Source of the DNA: Tautonia sociabilis
Lineage (GTDB): Bacteria; Planctomycetota; Planctomycetia; Isosphaerales; Isosphaeraceae
NCBI RefSeq assembly: GCF_003977685.1
Contig: NZ_RYZH01000013.1
Coordinates: 59,933 to 123,932, forward strand
Length of the DNA stretch: 64,000 nt
Reading direction: 5' to 3'
Each line of letters opens with the position of its first letter. The first letter of the stretch is position 1. Made by a program: the position numbers and the translations under genes. This document shows positions 23,388-32,174 of this stretch, piece after piece. The notes under the pieces are model-generated. The model did no database searches. It had not been told where the DNA came from and saw only the letters and a list, made by a program, of their open reading frames with translations.

Positions 23388-24242
23388 ATGCGACTGGCCT
23401 TCAGCACCAACGCCTACATGCGCTTCCCGTTCGAGGAGGCCGCCGATCGGATCGCCGCGATCGGTTACGAGGGGCTGGAGCTGATGGCCGACGTTCCCCA
23501 CGCCTGGCCCGCCGGGCTTCTGGACGGGCCCAAGCGGTCGATCCGGTCGGCCATGGAACGCAACGGGCTCCGCTTCTCCAACGTCAACGCGTTCATGATG
23601 AACGCCATTGCCGACTACCGGCAGCCGTACTGGCATCCCTCGTTCATCGAGCCCGACGAAGGCTACCGGCGCGTCCGAATCGACCATACCCGCAGGGCGC
23701 TCGACCTCTGCGCCGAGTTGGGAGCGCCGCACATCACCACCGAGCCGGGAGGGCCGATCGCCCCGGGGCAGTCTCGTCAGGAGGCGATCGACCTGTTCGT
23801 CGAGGTGCTCAAGCCGCTGGCCGATCACGCCGCCGATCGGGGGGTGCTGCTGCTGATCGAGCCCGAGCCGGGGCTCTTGCTGGAGACGACCGACCAGTAT
23901 CTCGAAGTGGCCGATCGGGTGGGATCGCCGGCCCTGGGCCTGAACTTCGACGTCGGTCATGCCTTCTGCATGGGAGAGGATCTGCCCGTCCAGATCGCCA
24001 AGCTCGCTCCCCTGACGCGGCATTACCACGTCGAGGACATCGCCGAGACGAGGGTCCACCACCACCTCGTCCCCGGGACCGGCGTTATCGACTTCGGGGA
24101 GGTCTTTGAGGCGATCCGGGGGACCGGCTACGACGGCTGGGTCACGGTTGAGCTCTATCCCTTCGTCGACGACCCCGACGCCGCCGCCCGAGCGGCCCTC
24201 GATCGGTTGCGTCCGCTCGTCTCGGCTCGATCCGAGGTCTGA
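23388..24242 (+). CDS. eboE: EboE-like sugar-phosphate isomerase/epimerase (TIM barrel)
   Basis: 284 residues. Xylose-isomerase-like TIM barrel: RLAFSTNAYMRFPFEEAADR at the start, metal-site candidates LLIEPEPG, LNFDVGHAF, HVEDIAET and VTVELYPF. Start ATG 23388 after GAGG; upstream in-frame sequence is Pro-rich. The order TIM barrel - UbiA prenyltransferase - phosphodiesterase, with a TatD-like hydrolase nearby, matches the bacterial ebo cluster, in which the TIM-barrel protein is EboE. In cyanobacteria ebo genes are linked to export of scytonemin precursor; the chemistry is unknown. Confidence 0.8.
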   Translation: MRLAFSTNAYMRFPFEEAADRIAAIGYEGLELMADVPHAWPAGLLDGPKRSIRSAMERNGLRFSNVNAFMMNAIADYRQPYWHPSFIEPDEGYRRVRIDHTRRALDLCAELGAPHITTEPGGPIAPGQSRQEAIDLFVEVLKPLADHAADRGVLLLIEPEPGLLLETTDQYLEVADRVGSPALGLNFDVGHAFCMGEDLPVQIAKLAPLTRHYHVEDIAETRVHHHLVPGTGVIDFGEVFEAIRGTGYDGWVTVELYPFVDDPDAAARAALDRLRPLVSARSEV

Positions 24243-24382
24243 TCCTCCTCGTCGCTCAACGGTTGAGTGTCGAGCCTCGGTCCCTTGCCGACGGATGACG
24301 GCCCTCGATCGCCGGCCGATCGGCCCTCCGGGGGCCGTTGGCCTTCGGAGTTCGGACGACCTCCCCTGCCCGGCCCCTTCCC

Positions 24383-25288
24383 ATGCGACTGAAGCCGTAT
24401 CTGCAACTCGTCCGCCTCCCCAACGTCTTCACCGCCGCGGCCGACAGCCTGAGCGGCTTCCTGATCGTCGGGGGAGCGCTGGCGGATGTCGGTCGCTGGC
24501 TCCCCCTGGCGGTCGCCTCGATGGCGATCTACGCGGCGGGGATCGCGCTGAACGACGTCTTCGACCTGGAGCTCGACCGGATCGAGCGCCCCGGACGCCC
24601 CTTGCCCTCGGGACGGGTCTCGGTGCGGTTCGCGAAGGTGCTCTCGGCGGTCCTGCTGGGGGCCGGGCTGGCCTCGGCGTCGGTTTCGGGGATGACCCCG
24701 GCCGTCGTCGCGCTGGTGCTGGTCGTGAGCGTCGTCTCGTATGATGCGGGCATCCGCCGATCAGTGCTGGGACCCGAGCTGATGGGGGCCTGCCGAGGGC
24801 TGAACGTGCTGCTGGGGATGAGCCTTGCGCCCGGCTTCGGGGGGCCGGCGGCCTGGGCGGTGGCGGTCGGCATCGCGGTCTTCATCGTGGGCGTGACCTG
24901 GATCAGCCGATTTGAGACGGAGGTCGGCCGCCGGGCCGCTCCGGCCGCGGGGATCGTGCTCCAGGGGCTCGGGGTGGGGATGCTCGCCGGGGCGGGGCTC
25001 GCCGGCCGGGCCGATCCCGGGCTCCACCCCCAGGGAGGAATCCTCCCGGCGCTGCCTGGCCTGATCGTCCTGCTCCTGGCCGCGGGGCGGGTCGCCCGGG
25101 AGAGCGGGAGGGCGGTCTGGGATCCCCGGCCGGAGACGCTCCAGCGGGCGGTCAAGGCCGGTGTCCTCTCCCTGATCTGGTTGCACGTGGGGGTGGTGGC
25201 CTGCGTGCGAGGCCCGGTCGAGGCGATGGCGGTGGCGGTGCTGTGGCTTCCCTCGGCGATCGCGGCCCGATGGATCGACTCAACCTGA
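24383..25288 (+). CDS. eboC: EboC-like UbiA-family prenyltransferase
   Basis: 301 residues, about eight hydrophobic helices. Inner-membrane UbiA fold with the Mg-diphosphate motif NDVFDLELDRIERPGRPLPSG (about residues 60-80). The second Asp-rich motif is weaker (SYDAGIRRS). Start ATG 24383 gives the family N-terminus RLKPYLQLVRLPNVFTAAADSLSGFL. It lies 140 bp after eboE. It should transfer a prenyl or similar group from a diphosphate donor; acceptor unknown. Confidence 0.88.
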   Translation: MRLKPYLQLVRLPNVFTAAADSLSGFLIVGGALADVGRWLPLAVASMAIYAAGIALNDVFDLELDRIERPGRPLPSGRVSVRFAKVLSAVLLGAGLASASVSGMTPAVVALVLVVSVVSYDAGIRRSVLGPELMGACRGLNVLLGMSLAPGFGGPAAWAVAVGIAVFIVGVTWISRFETEVGRRAAPAAGIVLQGLGVGMLAGAGLAGRADPGLHPQGGILPALPGLIVLLLAAGRVARESGRAVWDPRPETLQRAVKAGVLSLIWLHVGVVACVRGPVEAMAVAVLWLPSAIAARWIDST

Positions 25289-25474
25289 CGAGCGGCGGAG
25301 GGTTGAGGCCGCGAGGCGCTCTCTCCTGGCCCGGAATTCGCTCGGGGGCGGGTGAAGCTCCTCCCGGTCGTCGTCCATAATGAGAGTGCGGGAGGCTATC
25401 TTCGGACCCGCGCCTCGACTCGAGTGTTGGCGAGGTGGGGGCGGATGCGGGCTGTGATCGAGGCCGAGGGACCG

Positions 25475-26755
25475 ATGCCCCGAACCGTTGTGCTGCTGAC
25501 GATTCCCCAGCTCCGGTGCCGGGACGTGACGCCCGGGGGGCTCGGGTCACTGGAACGGCTATCGTCAAAGGGGGCGATGATCCCGGTCATTCCGCCGTTC
25601 CCTGGACTGGCGGCCTCGGCCTTCGCGTCGCTCATGACCGGCCTGCCTCCCCGGGAACACGGGCTGATCGGGAACACCTACTTCGATCGCCAGTCGCGGC
25701 GGGTCATGACCGCCCCCCTGCCCGATTCCGTCGTGGACGGCCGGAAGCTCTGGCACCTCGCCCGGGAGGCCCGCCCCGGCGCCCGGGTGCTCCTCTGGTT
25801 CGCCCCGAATTCCCGGGGGGCCGAGGTCGACCTGGATGCCTGGCTGGAGGGACCGGGAGCGCTGGCCACGGCTCCCGAGGGGCTGGGAGGGCGGCTGGTC
25901 TCCCGGTTCGGTCCCTTTCCCCAGGAAGGAGAGCCGGACGACGCCCCCCTGCCCTATCTGTCCTCGACCTCCTGGATCCTCCGGAGCGCGGCGGAAACGA
26001 TCCGAGAGGAGCGGCCCGACCTGGCGATCGTCCGGGTGCCGTATCTCGGCCAGGTTGCCCGCCGCTTCGGCCCCGACGGCCGGCACGCCGGCCAAGCGGT
26101 CCCAGCGCTCGACGGCCTGCTCCGGGAGTTCCTGCGGTCCCTCCCGGAGGACTCGGCGGTCGTGGCGGTCTCGGAGTCGATCGTCACCCCGGTGATCGAT
26201 CCGGTCTATCCGAACCGAGTGCTTCGGGAGCTGAGCCTGCTGGAGACGGTCCCCCTGCCCTCCGGCGGCCTTGGTGTGGACCTCGACGAATCCGCCGCCT
26301 TCGCCCTGGCCGACCACCAGCTCTGCCACATCTACCTCAACGACCCGGCCGCCGCCGGCCTGATCTCGGCCGTCTTCGCCGGGGAGCGGAGCGAGGGGGT
26401 CTTCCTCGTCGTCTCTACCGACGAGCAACGCCGGCTGCTCGGCCTGGATCACCCCCGAGCCGGCGACATCGTGCTCGTCTCCTGCCCCGACTCCTGGTTT
26501 GCCCCCGACTGGTGGGACGCGACCGGGGGACGCCCCGAGGTCGAGACCGAGTCGGCCCTGCCGGTCGGCACCGGCTCCGGCTCGAGCCTCGACCCGGACC
26601 ACGTTCGAGGCTCCCTCGGCGCACCTCCTCCGAACGACTTGTATATCGGTGTCCTGATCTGTTCCGAGTGCGGCCGGCTCTCCCAGGACGGGGAGCAGCC
26701 CGTGGATAGCGCGGAGGTTGTCCGAGTCATCCTCGACCTGCTTCGGACAACCTGA
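25475..26755 (+). CDS. eboF: EboF-like type I phosphodiesterase homologue, altered active site
   Basis: 426 residues. Alkaline-phosphatase superfamily, nucleotide pyrophosphatase branch. Recognisable blocks: SLMTGLPPREHGLIGNTYF, VSESIVTPVIDPVYPNRVLRE, AFALADHQLCHIYL, LDHPRAGDIVLV. The nucleophile block normally reads FP-x-L-T; here it is FPGLAASAFASLMTG, with Ala at the Thr position. The usual metal Asp in the Y-L-P-x-L-D segment is also not seen (VPYLGQVARRFGP). It may be a non-catalytic or changed family member. Start ATG 25475 after GAGGG; ATG 25445 and 25352 are longer options. Confidence 0.78.
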   Translation: MPRTVVLLTIPQLRCRDVTPGGLGSLERLSSKGAMIPVIPPFPGLAASAFASLMTGLPPREHGLIGNTYFDRQSRRVMTAPLPDSVVDGRKLWHLAREARPGARVLLWFAPNSRGAEVDLDAWLEGPGALATAPEGLGGRLVSRFGPFPQEGEPDDAPLPYLSSTSWILRSAAETIREERPDLAIVRVPYLGQVARRFGPDGRHAGQAVPALDGLLREFLRSLPEDSAVVAVSESIVTPVIDPVYPNRVLRELSLLETVPLPSGGLGVDLDESAAFALADHQLCHIYLNDPAAAGLISAVFAGERSEGVFLVVSTDEQRRLLGLDHPRAGDIVLVSCPDSWFAPDWWDATGGRPEVETESALPVGTGSGSSLDPDHVRGSLGAPPPNDLYIGVLICSECGRLSQDGEQPVDSAEVVRVILDLLRTT

Positions 26756-26858
26756 ACCCCTCCTCGGTGACGGCGACCGGGATCGAGACGACCCCGGCCG
26801 CTCCTCCCAACCGATCGATCCTCCGAGAGCGCCGGGCTCCGGCTCTGGGACGGGGGAT

Positions 26859-26880
26859 CGAGGAGCGTCCTTGCTCCTCG
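26859..26880. terminator. Convergent hairpin between eboF and eboB
   Basis: CGAGGAGC, loop GTCCTT, GCTCCTCG, perfect 8-bp stem in the 143-bp gap between convergent genes. No T-run. Confidence 0.4.
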
Positions 26881-26898
26881 CCCAGTCCGAGTCCGAGG

Positions 26899-27738
26899 TC
26901 ACACCGCCGACGGTTCCTCGGAGGTGGGCCGGGGCGAGTAGGAGAACCTCGGGCACTGGGAGAAGAAGGCGAGCGGATTGTCGTAGACGATGGTCTTGAT
27001 GGTGGCCTCGTCGTGGCCCCGGGCGCGCATCTCGAAGATGAACTCGGGGACGGCGAGGGGGTCGCTGTGGCCCCAGTCGCCGGCCGAGTTGACGAGGATC
27101 CGCTCGGTGCCATACGCCTCGATCATGTCGGCGGCTCGGGCGGGAGTGCACTTGGTTGTGGGGTAGAGGGTCATGCCGACCCAGTGGCCGGCATCGAGCG
27201 CGGCCCGGATCGTATGCTCCTCGACGTGATCGATGCAGACCCGCTCCGGCGCGATCGCGTCGCGGTACTCCCGGACCATGTCCAGGATCATCCGGGTCCC
27301 CTTGTACTTGTCGACCAGGTGCGGTGTGTGGACCAGCACCAGTTCGTCCAGCTTCGCCGCGAGTTCCAGGTGCTCGAGGAAGACGGTCGCCTCGTTCGCC
27401 GTGTTCTTGTTCAGGCCGATCTCGCCGATCCCGAGCACCTCGGGGTTGTCGATGAACTCGGGGATCATCGCGATCACGGCTCGGGCGAGCTCGACGTCCT
27501 CGGCTTCCTTGGCGTTGATGCAGAGCCAGGTCCGGTGCTCGATCCCGTGCGCCAGCGATCGCCTCCGCTCGAAGCCGGTGAGCTGGCGGAAGTAGTCCCG
27601 GAACCCCTCCGGCCCCGAGCGGTCGAACCCCGCCCAGAAGGCAGGCTCGCTGACGAGGACGCAACCGGCCAGGGCCATCCGCTTGTAGTCATCGGTGGTC
27701 CGGCTGACCATGTGGATGTGCGGGTCGATGTAGTCCAT
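26899..27738 (-). CDS. eboB: EboB-like TatD-type metal-dependent hydrolase
   Basis: 279 residues. Amidohydrolase-type barrel: DPHIHMVSRTTDDY at the N-terminus (HxH metal motif), GIGEIGLNKNT (metal-bridging Glu), LVHTPH, CIDHVEE, and NSAGDWGHSDPLAVP (metal Asp). This fits EboB rather than the DNase TatD. Start ATG 27738 with AGAGGTG upstream. It converges on eboF and is last of a minus-strand run (isochorismatase, deacetylase, cupin, eboB). Confidence 0.85.
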   Translation of the reverse strand: MDYIDPHIHMVSRTTDDYKRMALAGCVLVSEPAFWAGFDRSGPEGFRDYFRQLTGFERRRSLAHGIEHRTWLCINAKEAEDVELARAVIAMIPEFIDNPEVLGIGEIGLNKNTANEATVFLEHLELAAKLDELVLVHTPHLVDKYKGTRMILDMVREYRDAIAPERVCIDHVEEHTIRAALDAGHWVGMTLYPTTKCTPARAADMIEAYGTERILVNSAGDWGHSDPLAVPEFIFEMRARGHDEATIKTIVYDNPLAFFSQCPRFSYSPRPTSEEPSAV

Positions 27739-27826
27739 GACGCACCTCTGGACCGGGACTGGGGACGGGGCCGATCGTCCCATTCTAGCCCGGGCTGGTC
27801 GGCCGATCACGCCGGTTCCCCTCGGG

Positions 27827-28147
27827 TCATCCCTTGAAGAGGACGAGGAGCATCACGGTCGGTTCCTCGGCCCGGATGGCGTGGGCGAGCCCGGCGGGCA
27901 TGTGGACGAAGGTGCCTGGCCCCGCCTCCTTCGACGCGATGCCGAGCCGAACCGTCGCCCGGCCGGAGAGGAACCGCAAGGCGGCGGGCATCGTCGCGGT
28001 GTGCTCGGAGGGCTCCTGGCCGGGGCCGAAGCCGAAGAGGACGAACTTCGACCGCTCATCCTGGTGGATCGTCCGGCTGAGGATGCCGTCGGCCGGCGGT
28101 TCGGCCTCCTGGAGGAGGTCGGCAAGGAAGGTGAACGTGGCTCCCAT
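27827..28147 (-). CDS. Cupin-domain protein
   Basis: 106 residues, one small beta-barrel. Cupin features: SEHTATMPAALRFLSGRATVRLG and GTFVHMPAGLAHAIRAEEPTVMLLVL; the metal-ligand His pattern is partly kept (EHT and H in AHAI). Starts at ATG 28147 after GGAG; the open frame upstream is a false register of the deacetylase gene. 20 bp after the deacetylase, so same operon. Function not determinable. Confidence 0.85.
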   Translation of the reverse strand: MGATFTFLADLLQEAEPPADGILSRTIHQDERSKFVLFGFGPGQEPSEHTATMPAALRFLSGRATVRLGIASKEAGPGTFVHMPAGLAHAIRAEEPTVMLLVLFKG

Positions 28148-28167
28148 CGGTCGCTTCTCCTGCCCGA

Positions 28168-29163
28168 TCAGCCCGGGGCTCGGGCGGCGATTGTCCCCAG
28201 GTCGACGAGCTCGGCCCGGTCCATCGCTCGGGAGACGAGGTCGCAGATCAGCTCGATCGCGCGGAACTCGGGGTCCTCGACGAGCAAGCAAGACGGGTGC
28301 CCGAGGAAGTCGAAGGCCGCCCCGTGGTCGATCGCCCACGAGACGCAGCGCCGGATCGATTCGAGAAAGGCGTCGAGCGGCCATCGGCTCGTCCGGAAGG
28401 CCCCCACGTCGCTGATCGGGCTCATCGGCACCTCGACCAGCCCGGTCGGGTAGACGTACGGCTGCGCCTCGGCCTGGGCCGTGACGATCGCGTCGAGGAC
28501 GTCGTCGCCGGGGGGCGTGCCCGGCTCGGTCGAGGGGTGGCGGGGGTACTTGCTGCTCACCCAGCGATATCCGAGGTCGAGGAGCATTCGCTGAACGTCG
28601 GGGCGGTCGGCCAGTCCGGAATGGAATCCGCCGGGGGTCCGGAAGCCGGCCGGCTCGATCCCGAGGCGGACGCGCAAGGCGCGGTCGGCCAGCCGGACGT
28701 TCTCGGCGATCACCTCCGAGGGCGACTTCCCCTCGATCAGCCAGGGTGCTCGCTCGAACCGGAACTGGATCGACCCCGGATCGGTCGCGAGGACGTTCAC
28801 GTGGTCGTACGAGTGGTTCCCGATCGGATGTCCCGCCTCGGCGATCTCCGCCAGCCAGCCGACGTCTTCCTGCTCCATCGTCCGGCCGAGGGCGAAGAAG
28901 TGGATCCGGCCTCCCCGGCTCGAGACGCGGCGAGCGGCCTCGGCGGCGTATCGTTTCGTGTCGGCGTCCAGGTTCCCCTTCTCGTAGTCCCAGTGGAACT
29001 GGTCCCGGGTCGGGTACTGGCGGCTCATCTCCAGGTCGAGCGAGATGGTGATGAGTGCCTTGCCTTGCTCCGGGAGCGGCGGGGTCCGGGCCAGGACGCC
29101 AGGAGCGCAGAGGACGGCGGCGGAGGTCAGGAAGCGCCGGCGGTCGAGGGGGCGTCCGGGCAT
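28168..29163 (-). CDS. Tat-exported polysaccharide deacetylase-like protein
   Basis: 331 residues. N-terminal twin-Arg signal (RRRFLTSAAVL, residues about 8-18) with a hydrophobic stretch and Ala-rich cleavage region. NodB-type motifs: ISLDLEMSRQYP (catalytic Asp region), GNHSYDHVNV (H-x3-H metal pair), GFRTPGGFH. Such enzymes remove N- or O-acetyl groups from glycans. Start ATG 29163, 16 bp after the isochorismatase gene stop. Confidence 0.88.
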   Translation of the reverse strand: MPGRPLDRRRFLTSAAVLCAPGVLARTPPLPEQGKALITISLDLEMSRQYPTRDQFHWDYEKGNLDADTKRYAAEAARRVSSRGGRIHFFALGRTMEQEDVGWLAEIAEAGHPIGNHSYDHVNVLATDPGSIQFRFERAPWLIEGKSPSEVIAENVRLADRALRVRLGIEPAGFRTPGGFHSGLADRPDVQRMLLDLGYRWVSSKYPRHPSTEPGTPPGDDVLDAIVTAQAEAQPYVYPTGLVEVPMSPISDVGAFRTSRWPLDAFLESIRRCVSWAIDHGAAFDFLGHPSCLLVEDPEFRAIELICDLVSRAMDRAELVDLGTIAARAPG

Positions 29164-29179
29164 CGGGGGGCTTCCGTAT

Positions 29180-30265
29180 TCAGTCGGCCTGGGGATCGGG
29201 GCGGGGCCGGATCCAGGAGACCTGGGTGATGAACAAATCGAGGGCGGCGAACGAGACGGCGGCGTTGGTCGCCAGGCTCGGCCTCGGGTTGGCGGGGAAG
29301 GTGGCGATGGTGGCATCCCCCACGAGGAAGACGTCGAAGTCTTGCCGGAGATTCTCGTACCCGGCGGTGGTCGAGCAGACGCACATGTCCGTGTTATAGC
29401 CGGCGAGCAGGACGTGGCGGATGCCGTTCGCCTTGAGGAAGTCTCGGAGCGGCCCGTAGCCCTCGCCGTCGTAGGCGACCACGTCCTCGGGGTGGACGGC
29501 GATCGGGGACATGACCGGGATCGGCAGCTTCCAGAACCCGGGAGGGTCGAAGGCCGGGCCGGCGTCGAGCCCCGGGAATCGCCCGAGATAGCCGATGGTG
29601 GGCGTCTCGGTCGAAACCTCGATCACGGCCGGCAGCGCCCCGCCCCGGTAGGAGAAGGAGCGGAGCTTCGCCTCGAGCTCAAGCCGGCCCTCGGCCCGCT
29701 CCTCGGGGGTCGGGGTCCTCCGGATCGATCGGTAGAGCTTCCCTCGGATCGGGTCCTCCGTGCCGGGCAGGCTGTAGACGACCAGCCCGACGCGGTCGCG
29801 CAGGGATCTCAGGAACGGATCAACGACCTCGCTCGCGTGATCGAGGACGATGCCGTTCTTGACCGGCGTGCACTGGAAGGCGGCCCCGGCGGGCTCGGGG
29901 GTGGTCCAGCCCTGGCCGTCGTCGATCCCCCAGGGGTGGACGACGACGATCGCCGTCCGGTCCGCCCGGAGGCGGTTCGGAACCTCGATGATTCCCCGGG
30001 CGTTGTACGAGAACCGCCAGGCCCGGACGTCCAGGTCGGCGCCGGGGTCGTCGACCAGGATGGGAGCCTCGAAGCGGGCCGTCTCGGTAATCGGGGCGAC
30101 GAACTCGGGGTGGTCGGCCAGGATGGGAGCGGGGTCGGGGATGGGGGTCAGTCGGTTCTCGTAGGGGCGAGTTCCGCCCGAGGGGTCGTCCGTCGCGGCG
30201 ATGACGAGGGCGGGGGCCAGGCAGGAGAGCACCGCGCACGCCGCCCGGATCGTGGTCATTCGCAT
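29180..30265 (-). CDS. Secreted isochorismatase-like cysteine hydrolase
   Basis: 361 residues from ATG 30265, which follows GGAG by seven bases and gives a good signal peptide (TTIRAACAVLSCLAPALVIAA). The cysteine-hydrolase core shows VLLAGYNTDMCVCSTTAGYENLR, with the likely nucleophile Cys. The first Asp motif of the family is replaced by AIVVVHPWGIDDG. The frame is open to another ATG at 30436 with its own signal-like segment, see the separate entry. Substrate unknown. Confidence 0.8.
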   Translation of the reverse strand: MRMTTIRAACAVLSCLAPALVIAATDDPSGGTRPYENRLTPIPDPAPILADHPEFVAPITETARFEAPILVDDPGADLDVRAWRFSYNARGIIEVPNRLRADRTAIVVVHPWGIDDGQGWTTPEPAGAAFQCTPVKNGIVLDHASEVVDPFLRSLRDRVGLVVYSLPGTEDPIRGKLYRSIRRTPTPEERAEGRLELEAKLRSFSYRGGALPAVIEVSTETPTIGYLGRFPGLDAGPAFDPPGFWKLPIPVMSPIAVHPEDVVAYDGEGYGPLRDFLKANGIRHVLLAGYNTDMCVCSTTAGYENLRQDFDVFLVGDATIATFPANPRPSLATNAAVSFAALDLFITQVSWIRPRPDPQAD

Positions 30266-30436
30266 GAGTTGGCTCCGAATGGTCCCGAGGGGCCGAGTCG
30301 AATCGGCCGTCGTCATCCGCCGGGCGGCCTCCTCCGGGGGGTAGCCCTGCCCGAGGCCCGGGGAGGCAACTCCTCCCAGAGCCAGGCCAGCCAGGGCGCC
30401 GGCGCATCCCAGGGGAAACCGTCGAGTGAGCGTCAT
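30266..30436 (-). pseudogene. In-frame signal-peptide remnant upstream of the hydrolase
   Basis: 57 codons beginning MTLTRRFPLGCAGALAGLAL, a second export signal, followed by YPPEEAARRMTTAD. That stretch resembles the start of planctomycete PVC-type heme-binding dehydrogenases (Piru_Ver N-terminal region), after which homology stops. Either a decayed remnant joined by deletion or a real N-terminal extension of the hydrolase. AGGA precedes the ATG. Confidence 0.35.
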
Positions 30437-30657
30437 GGTCGATGATCCTGGACGAGGCGCTTGGTTCGGCAGATCGTAACGCGGTCGATTTCACCGTGCC
30501 ACGATCCGTCGCCGTCGGGGTCGGCCCGACCGGCCCGACCGCGCTGGCCCGGGTGCTTTCGACGCCTCGGCCGTTCCTCGCCGGGGAGGGCTCGGGGTAA
30601 GCTCGGTGCTTCCCGGAGCGGTGCGATTCGTCCTGGCGTCGAGAAGGGACCCGACCC
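30437..30657. other. Divergent gap before the ACT-domain gene
   Basis: With the preceding remnant this makes a 392-bp stretch between start codons. No convincing further gene; promoters for both directions are expected, but no clear consensus pair was found. Confidence 0.3.
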
Positions 30658-31194
30658 ATGCCCAAGGATTTCGTGCTCACCCTGACTGGCCCCGACCGGA
30701 TCGGCCTCGTCGAGGAGCTGACCCGCCTGCTCTTCGAGCTGGGGGGCAACGTCGAGGCCAGCCGGATGGCCCGGCTGGGCGGGGAGTTCGCGGTGCTGAT
30801 GCTCGTCTCGGTGCCCGAGGAGCAGTCCGCGGGCCTGGATCACCGCCTCGACGAGCTGTTCCTGGAAGGCTACCGGATCACCCTCTCCGCCACCCAGCGA
30901 CCCTTTCCCGGAGAGCGCCCGGACTGGCTCCCCTTCCGGATCGAGGTCGAGGGGGCCGACGACGAGGGGATCATCCACCGCGTGGCCCGGCACCTGTCCC
31001 AGCAAGGCATCAGCATCGAGGAGATGGAAACCGAAACGACGTCCGCCCCCTTCGGCGGCGCCCCTTTGTTCAACATGGTGGCCCGGGTGGTCGTCCCCCC
31101 CGAGCTAGCCGATCGCCCCTGGCAGGAGGGCCTCGCCGCCATCGGCCGCGAGATGAACCTGGAGATCCGGGTCTTCCCGGCCCCGGAGGACTGA
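30658..31194 (+). CDS. Double ACT-domain protein (GcvR-like)
   Basis: 178 residues. Two ACT domains, about residues 4-75 (FVLTLTGPDRIGLVEELTRLLFELGGNVEASRM) and 90-172 (RIEVEGADDEGIIHRVARHLSQQGISIEEMETET). ACT domains bind amino acids; this arrangement is that of the glycine-cleavage regulator GcvR. No gcv genes are close. GAGAAGGGAC precedes ATG 30658. Confidence 0.85.
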   Translation: MPKDFVLTLTGPDRIGLVEELTRLLFELGGNVEASRMARLGGEFAVLMLVSVPEEQSAGLDHRLDELFLEGYRITLSATQRPFPGERPDWLPFRIEVEGADDEGIIHRVARHLSQQGISIEEMETETTSAPFGGAPLFNMVARVVVPPELADRPWQEGLAAIGREMNLEIRVFPAPED

Positions 31195-31198
31195 ACCG

Positions 31199-31242
31199 AG
31201 CGGGCCCGAGATCGCCCGAGAGGGAGGAGATCTCGGGCCGCT
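31199..31242. terminator. Convergent terminator hairpin
   Basis: Arms 31199-31213 and 31229-31242 pair over 14 bp with one bulged G, loop 15 nt. Just after the ACT gene and facing the TIM-barrel gene end at 31268. No T-run. Confidence 0.45.
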
Positions 31243-31267
31243 CCCAGTCATGCTCCGGAGCGTCAAG

Positions 31268-32140
31268 TCACTTGGTGTAGCCCCGGACGAAGCCGATGCA
31301 TTGGGCGACCGCCGGCACATTGTTCTCCCAGTCGTGCTCGTACTCGATCGAGAGATTGCCGGCGAACCCTTGCGCCTTCAGCTCGTCGAGCACGGCGGGG
31401 ATGTCGCAGACTCCGGTGCCGAACGGGACGTCGTGAGCCCCGGGGCCCATCCGGTTCAGATCCTTGAGATGTGAGCTGATGATCCGACCCTTGAGGATCT
31501 TCAGGCAGTCGACCGGCTTCAGGCCCGATCGGGCCCAGTGGCCCGTGTCGGCGCAGGCCCCCAGCAGCGGCGACCGGCCCTCGACGAGCGAGGCGATGTA
31601 GTTGGGGTCCCAGACCTTGTAGCTCGGATCGTCCGGCCTCCTTGGGTGGTTGTGGAAGGCGACGGCGATGCCGTACTCCTCGGCCAGGCGCTCGAGCACG
31701 TCGATCGCGTCGACCGACTCGGTCGTGATCGCCCGCAGCCCCATCGCCCGGGCGAACTCGAAGACCTTGCGGGCGCCGGCCTCGTCGTTCGGTACGCCGA
31801 CGACGCCGTAGTTCACCGCCCGGAGGCCATGCTCATCGAGCTTTGACTTCAGCGCGTCGATCACCTCCGCCGGAGCGTCATGGCCGACCGTCAGGTCTCG
31901 GCGATCGGGGCTGAGGGCCTGGCCGGGGTAGAACTCGATCACCTTGCCGCCGGCCTGGGCCGTCTTCTCGATCGCCTCGAACGCGGTGAAGCGGTTGAAC
32001 GTGTAAGCCTGGCAGCCGATGGCGAAGCCGCCGATCTTCGACTCCTCGGGGATCGCCACCTGGGCGGTTACCGCCGGGGCCATCGCCAGAACGACCGCCG
32101 GCACCAGCAGCCATCGGTATCGCGTCGCGTTGCAGCTCAT
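31268..32140 (-). CDS. Secreted sugar-phosphate isomerase/epimerase-like TIM barrel
   Basis: 290 residues. Signal peptide (WLLVPAVVLAMAPAVTAQ) then an AP endonuclease 2/xylose-isomerase-like barrel: GCQAYTFNRFTAFEAIEKT, VAFHNHPRR, GACADTGHWARSG, SHLKDLN, LSIEYEHDW. These carry the expected Glu/His/Asp metal ligands. Exported members of this family are abundant in planctomycetes and act on sugars or cyclitols, substrate usually unknown. Start ATG 32140. Confidence 0.88.
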   Translation of the reverse strand: MSCNATRYRWLLVPAVVLAMAPAVTAQVAIPEESKIGGFAIGCQAYTFNRFTAFEAIEKTAQAGGKVIEFYPGQALSPDRRDLTVGHDAPAEVIDALKSKLDEHGLRAVNYGVVGVPNDEAGARKVFEFARAMGLRAITTESVDAIDVLERLAEEYGIAVAFHNHPRRPDDPSYKVWDPNYIASLVEGRSPLLGACADTGHWARSGLKPVDCLKILKGRIISSHLKDLNRMGPGAHDVPFGTGVCDIPAVLDELKAQGFAGNLSIEYEHDWENNVPAVAQCIGFVRGYTK

Positions 32141-32174
32141 CCTCGGTTCACTCCGTTCGGGGGTTTGGGGGCGG

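Noticed and set aside
25565..27664. 699-codon open frame on minus
   Set aside because: Spans eboF antisense and eboB in the wrong register; no family resemblance.
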